Origin: JASLDZ01 sp964244065
Lineage (GTDB): Bacteria > Pseudomonadota > Alphaproteobacteria > Caulobacterales > Caulobacteraceae
Length of the DNA stretch: 64,000 nt
NCBI GenBank assembly: GCA_964244065.1
Contig: CAXTHH010000001.1
Location: forward strand, 310,001 to 374,000
Direction of reading: 5' to 3'
Part shown: in pieces, positions 63,095 to 64,000 of the stretch
How positions within the stretch are numbered: the stretch's first letter is position 1
Layout: the number at the start of each line of letters is the position of its first letter
Translations under genes and position numbers: made by a program
The notes under the pieces: model-generated
Told to the model about the DNA's origin: nothing
What the model saw: only the letters and a program-made list of their open reading frames with translations
Database searches by the model: none

Positions 63095-64000
63095 GTGCCC
63101 GGCGTGAGGCTCGCACCCGCGCCGCTGGTCCGGGCGGAGGGCGGCCCGCCGCTCCCGCCCGGCGAGGCCGTGTTCGTCCGCTCGCGCGCGGGCGACCGGC
63201 TGCGCGCGGCGCTGTTCGCGCTGCCCGGCGCGGCGCGGGGCTCGGTGGTGCTCAGCCCGGGGCGCACCGAGCCGCTCGAGAAGTACGGCGAGGTCATCGG
63301 CGAGCTCACCACTCGCGGTTTCGTCGTCCTTGTCCACGACTGGGTGGGGCAGGGCCTTTCCGACCGCCTGCACCGCGACCCGCTGCGCGGGCACGTCCGC
63401 GGCGGCGCGTCCCGCTTCCTGGACGGCTTGCGCGACATCCTGGCGGCGCACGAGGCGCGGCTGCCGCACCCCTGGATCGCCGTCGGCCACTCCATGGGCG
63501 GCGGGCTGACCGCGCTGATGCTGGCCGGGGGCGAGGCGCGCTTCGACGCCGCGGTGCTCTGCGCGCCCATGCTGGGCGTGAACCTGGGCGAGCGCAGCCC
63601 TGGCGAGGTGCGCACGGCGGCGCGCCTGATGGCGCTGCTCGGCCGCGGCGCCGCCCTGCCGCAACCGCAGACCGACCCCTTGAACGACCGCTTCGAGGCC
63701 AACGTCCTCACCCACGACCGCGCACGGTGGGAGCGGACGCAGGCGCTGCTTGCCGCCCGGCCCGAGCTGCGCCTCGGCGGCCCGACCTGGGACTGGGTGC
63801 GCTTCGCCCTCGACCTCTCGCGCCGGCTCGCCGCCCGCGGCGCCGCGGAGGTCATCGCCATACCGGTGGCCGTCGTGGCCGCGAGCGAGGAGCGGCTGGT
63901 CGACAACGCCGCCCTCGCCGCCTTCGTCCGCCGCCTGCCGCGCGGGTCCCTCGCACGCGCGGAGGGCGCCTCGCACGAGATCCTGATGGAGACCGACCCC
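63095..64000 (+). CDS. Alpha/beta hydrolase, monoacylglycerol lipase-like (3' end outside window)
   Basis: At least 302 residues from GTG 63095. GRTEPLEKYGEVIGELTTRGFVVLVHDWVGQGLSDR and VGHSMGGGLTALMLAGG (nucleophile Ser) follow the PldB/monoacylglycerol lipase pattern. ASHEIL holds the likely catalytic His. The sequence continues past position 64000. GTG 63104 is an alternative start. Probably a lysophospholipase or monoglyceride lipase. Confidence 0.85.
   Translation, partial: MPGVRLAPAPLVRAEGGPPLPPGEAVFVRSRAGDRLRAALFALPGAARGSVVLSPGRTEPLEKYGEVIGELTTRGFVVLVHDWVGQGLSDRLHRDPLRGHVRGGASRFLDGLRDILAAHEARLPHPWIAVGHSMGGGLTALMLAGGEARFDAAVLCAPMLGVNLGERSPGEVRTAARLMALLGRGAALPQPQTDPLNDRFEANVLTHDRARWERTQALLAARPELRLGGPTWDWVRFALDLSRRLAARGAAEVIAIPVAVVAASEERLVDNAALAAFVRRLPRGSLARAEGASHEILMETDP

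Overview
The window is high-GC alphaproteobacterial chromosome, most likely Caulobacterales (a Caulobacter or Phenylobacterium relative). The evidence is a circularly permuted two-piece tmRNA whose tag begins ANDNFAEE, next to an SspB-alpha adaptor; a GTTC-N7-GTTC LexA operator on an imuA-imuB-dnaE2 cassette; a Ros/MucR regulator; frequent GTG and TTG starts; and several families of palindromic intergenic repeats. The genus is inference.

Layout. 1-4.5 kb: a truncated serine hydrolase, a thioesterase coupled to sspB, the tmRNA, a MaoC-like hydratase and a DUF1330 protein. 4.5-9.8 kb: an AbrB/PIN toxin-antitoxin pair running directly into dnaG and rpoD, followed by three small membrane-protein genes. 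9.8-17.6 kb: glutathione-dependent formaldehyde dehydrogenase, diverging from an SOS mutagenesis cassette in which the ImuA homologue is fused to an endonuclease III-type glycosylase and is followed by imuB and dnaE2. 17.8-22.7 kb: an S10 carboxypeptidase, topoisomerase IB, rlmJ (apparently starting at CTG) and two membrane-associated proteins. 22.7-28.4 kb: methylmalonyl-CoA mutase subunits flanking a small gene, then a nitronate monooxygenase. 28.4-30.5 kb: a compact phage or gene-transfer-agent lysis cassette (DUF2793 protein, holin, GH24 endolysin, overlapping Rz/Rz1 spanins). 30.5-42.1 kb: propionyl-CoA carboxylase alpha subunit, a polytopic GT-C-like protein, mtnA, an aldolase/dehydrogenase fusion, peroxiredoxin, YqgE and SppA. 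42.1-42.3 kb: tRNA-Pro and tRNA-Gln. 42.3-54.5 kb: membrane proteins, msrA, a decayed adenosine/adenine deaminase gene, a MucR-like regulator, a GNAT acetyltransferase, S9 and S46 peptidases, msrB and an SDR, with most of the repeat elements. 54.5-64 kb: nucleoside transporter, GST, a 2'-5' RNA ligase-like protein, KdsD-type isomerase, phosphoglycerate mutase, a pentapeptide-repeat protein, Hsp20 with a probable RNA thermometer, and lipid-related small proteins running off the right edge.

Functional themes. Protein quality control: tmRNA, SspB, Hsp20, SppA, MsrA/MsrB. Replication and SOS mutagenesis: dnaG, rpoD, EndoIII-ImuA, ImuB, DnaE2, TopIB. Propionyl-CoA to succinyl-CoA: PccA plus MutA/MutB, with the carboxylase beta subunit and the epimerase not in the window. 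Exported peptide degradation: S10, S9 and S46 peptidases. Close packing with GTGA, ATGA and TGATG junctions is common, so many genes are probably translationally coupled. No CRISPR array, insertion sequence or rRNA was seen.
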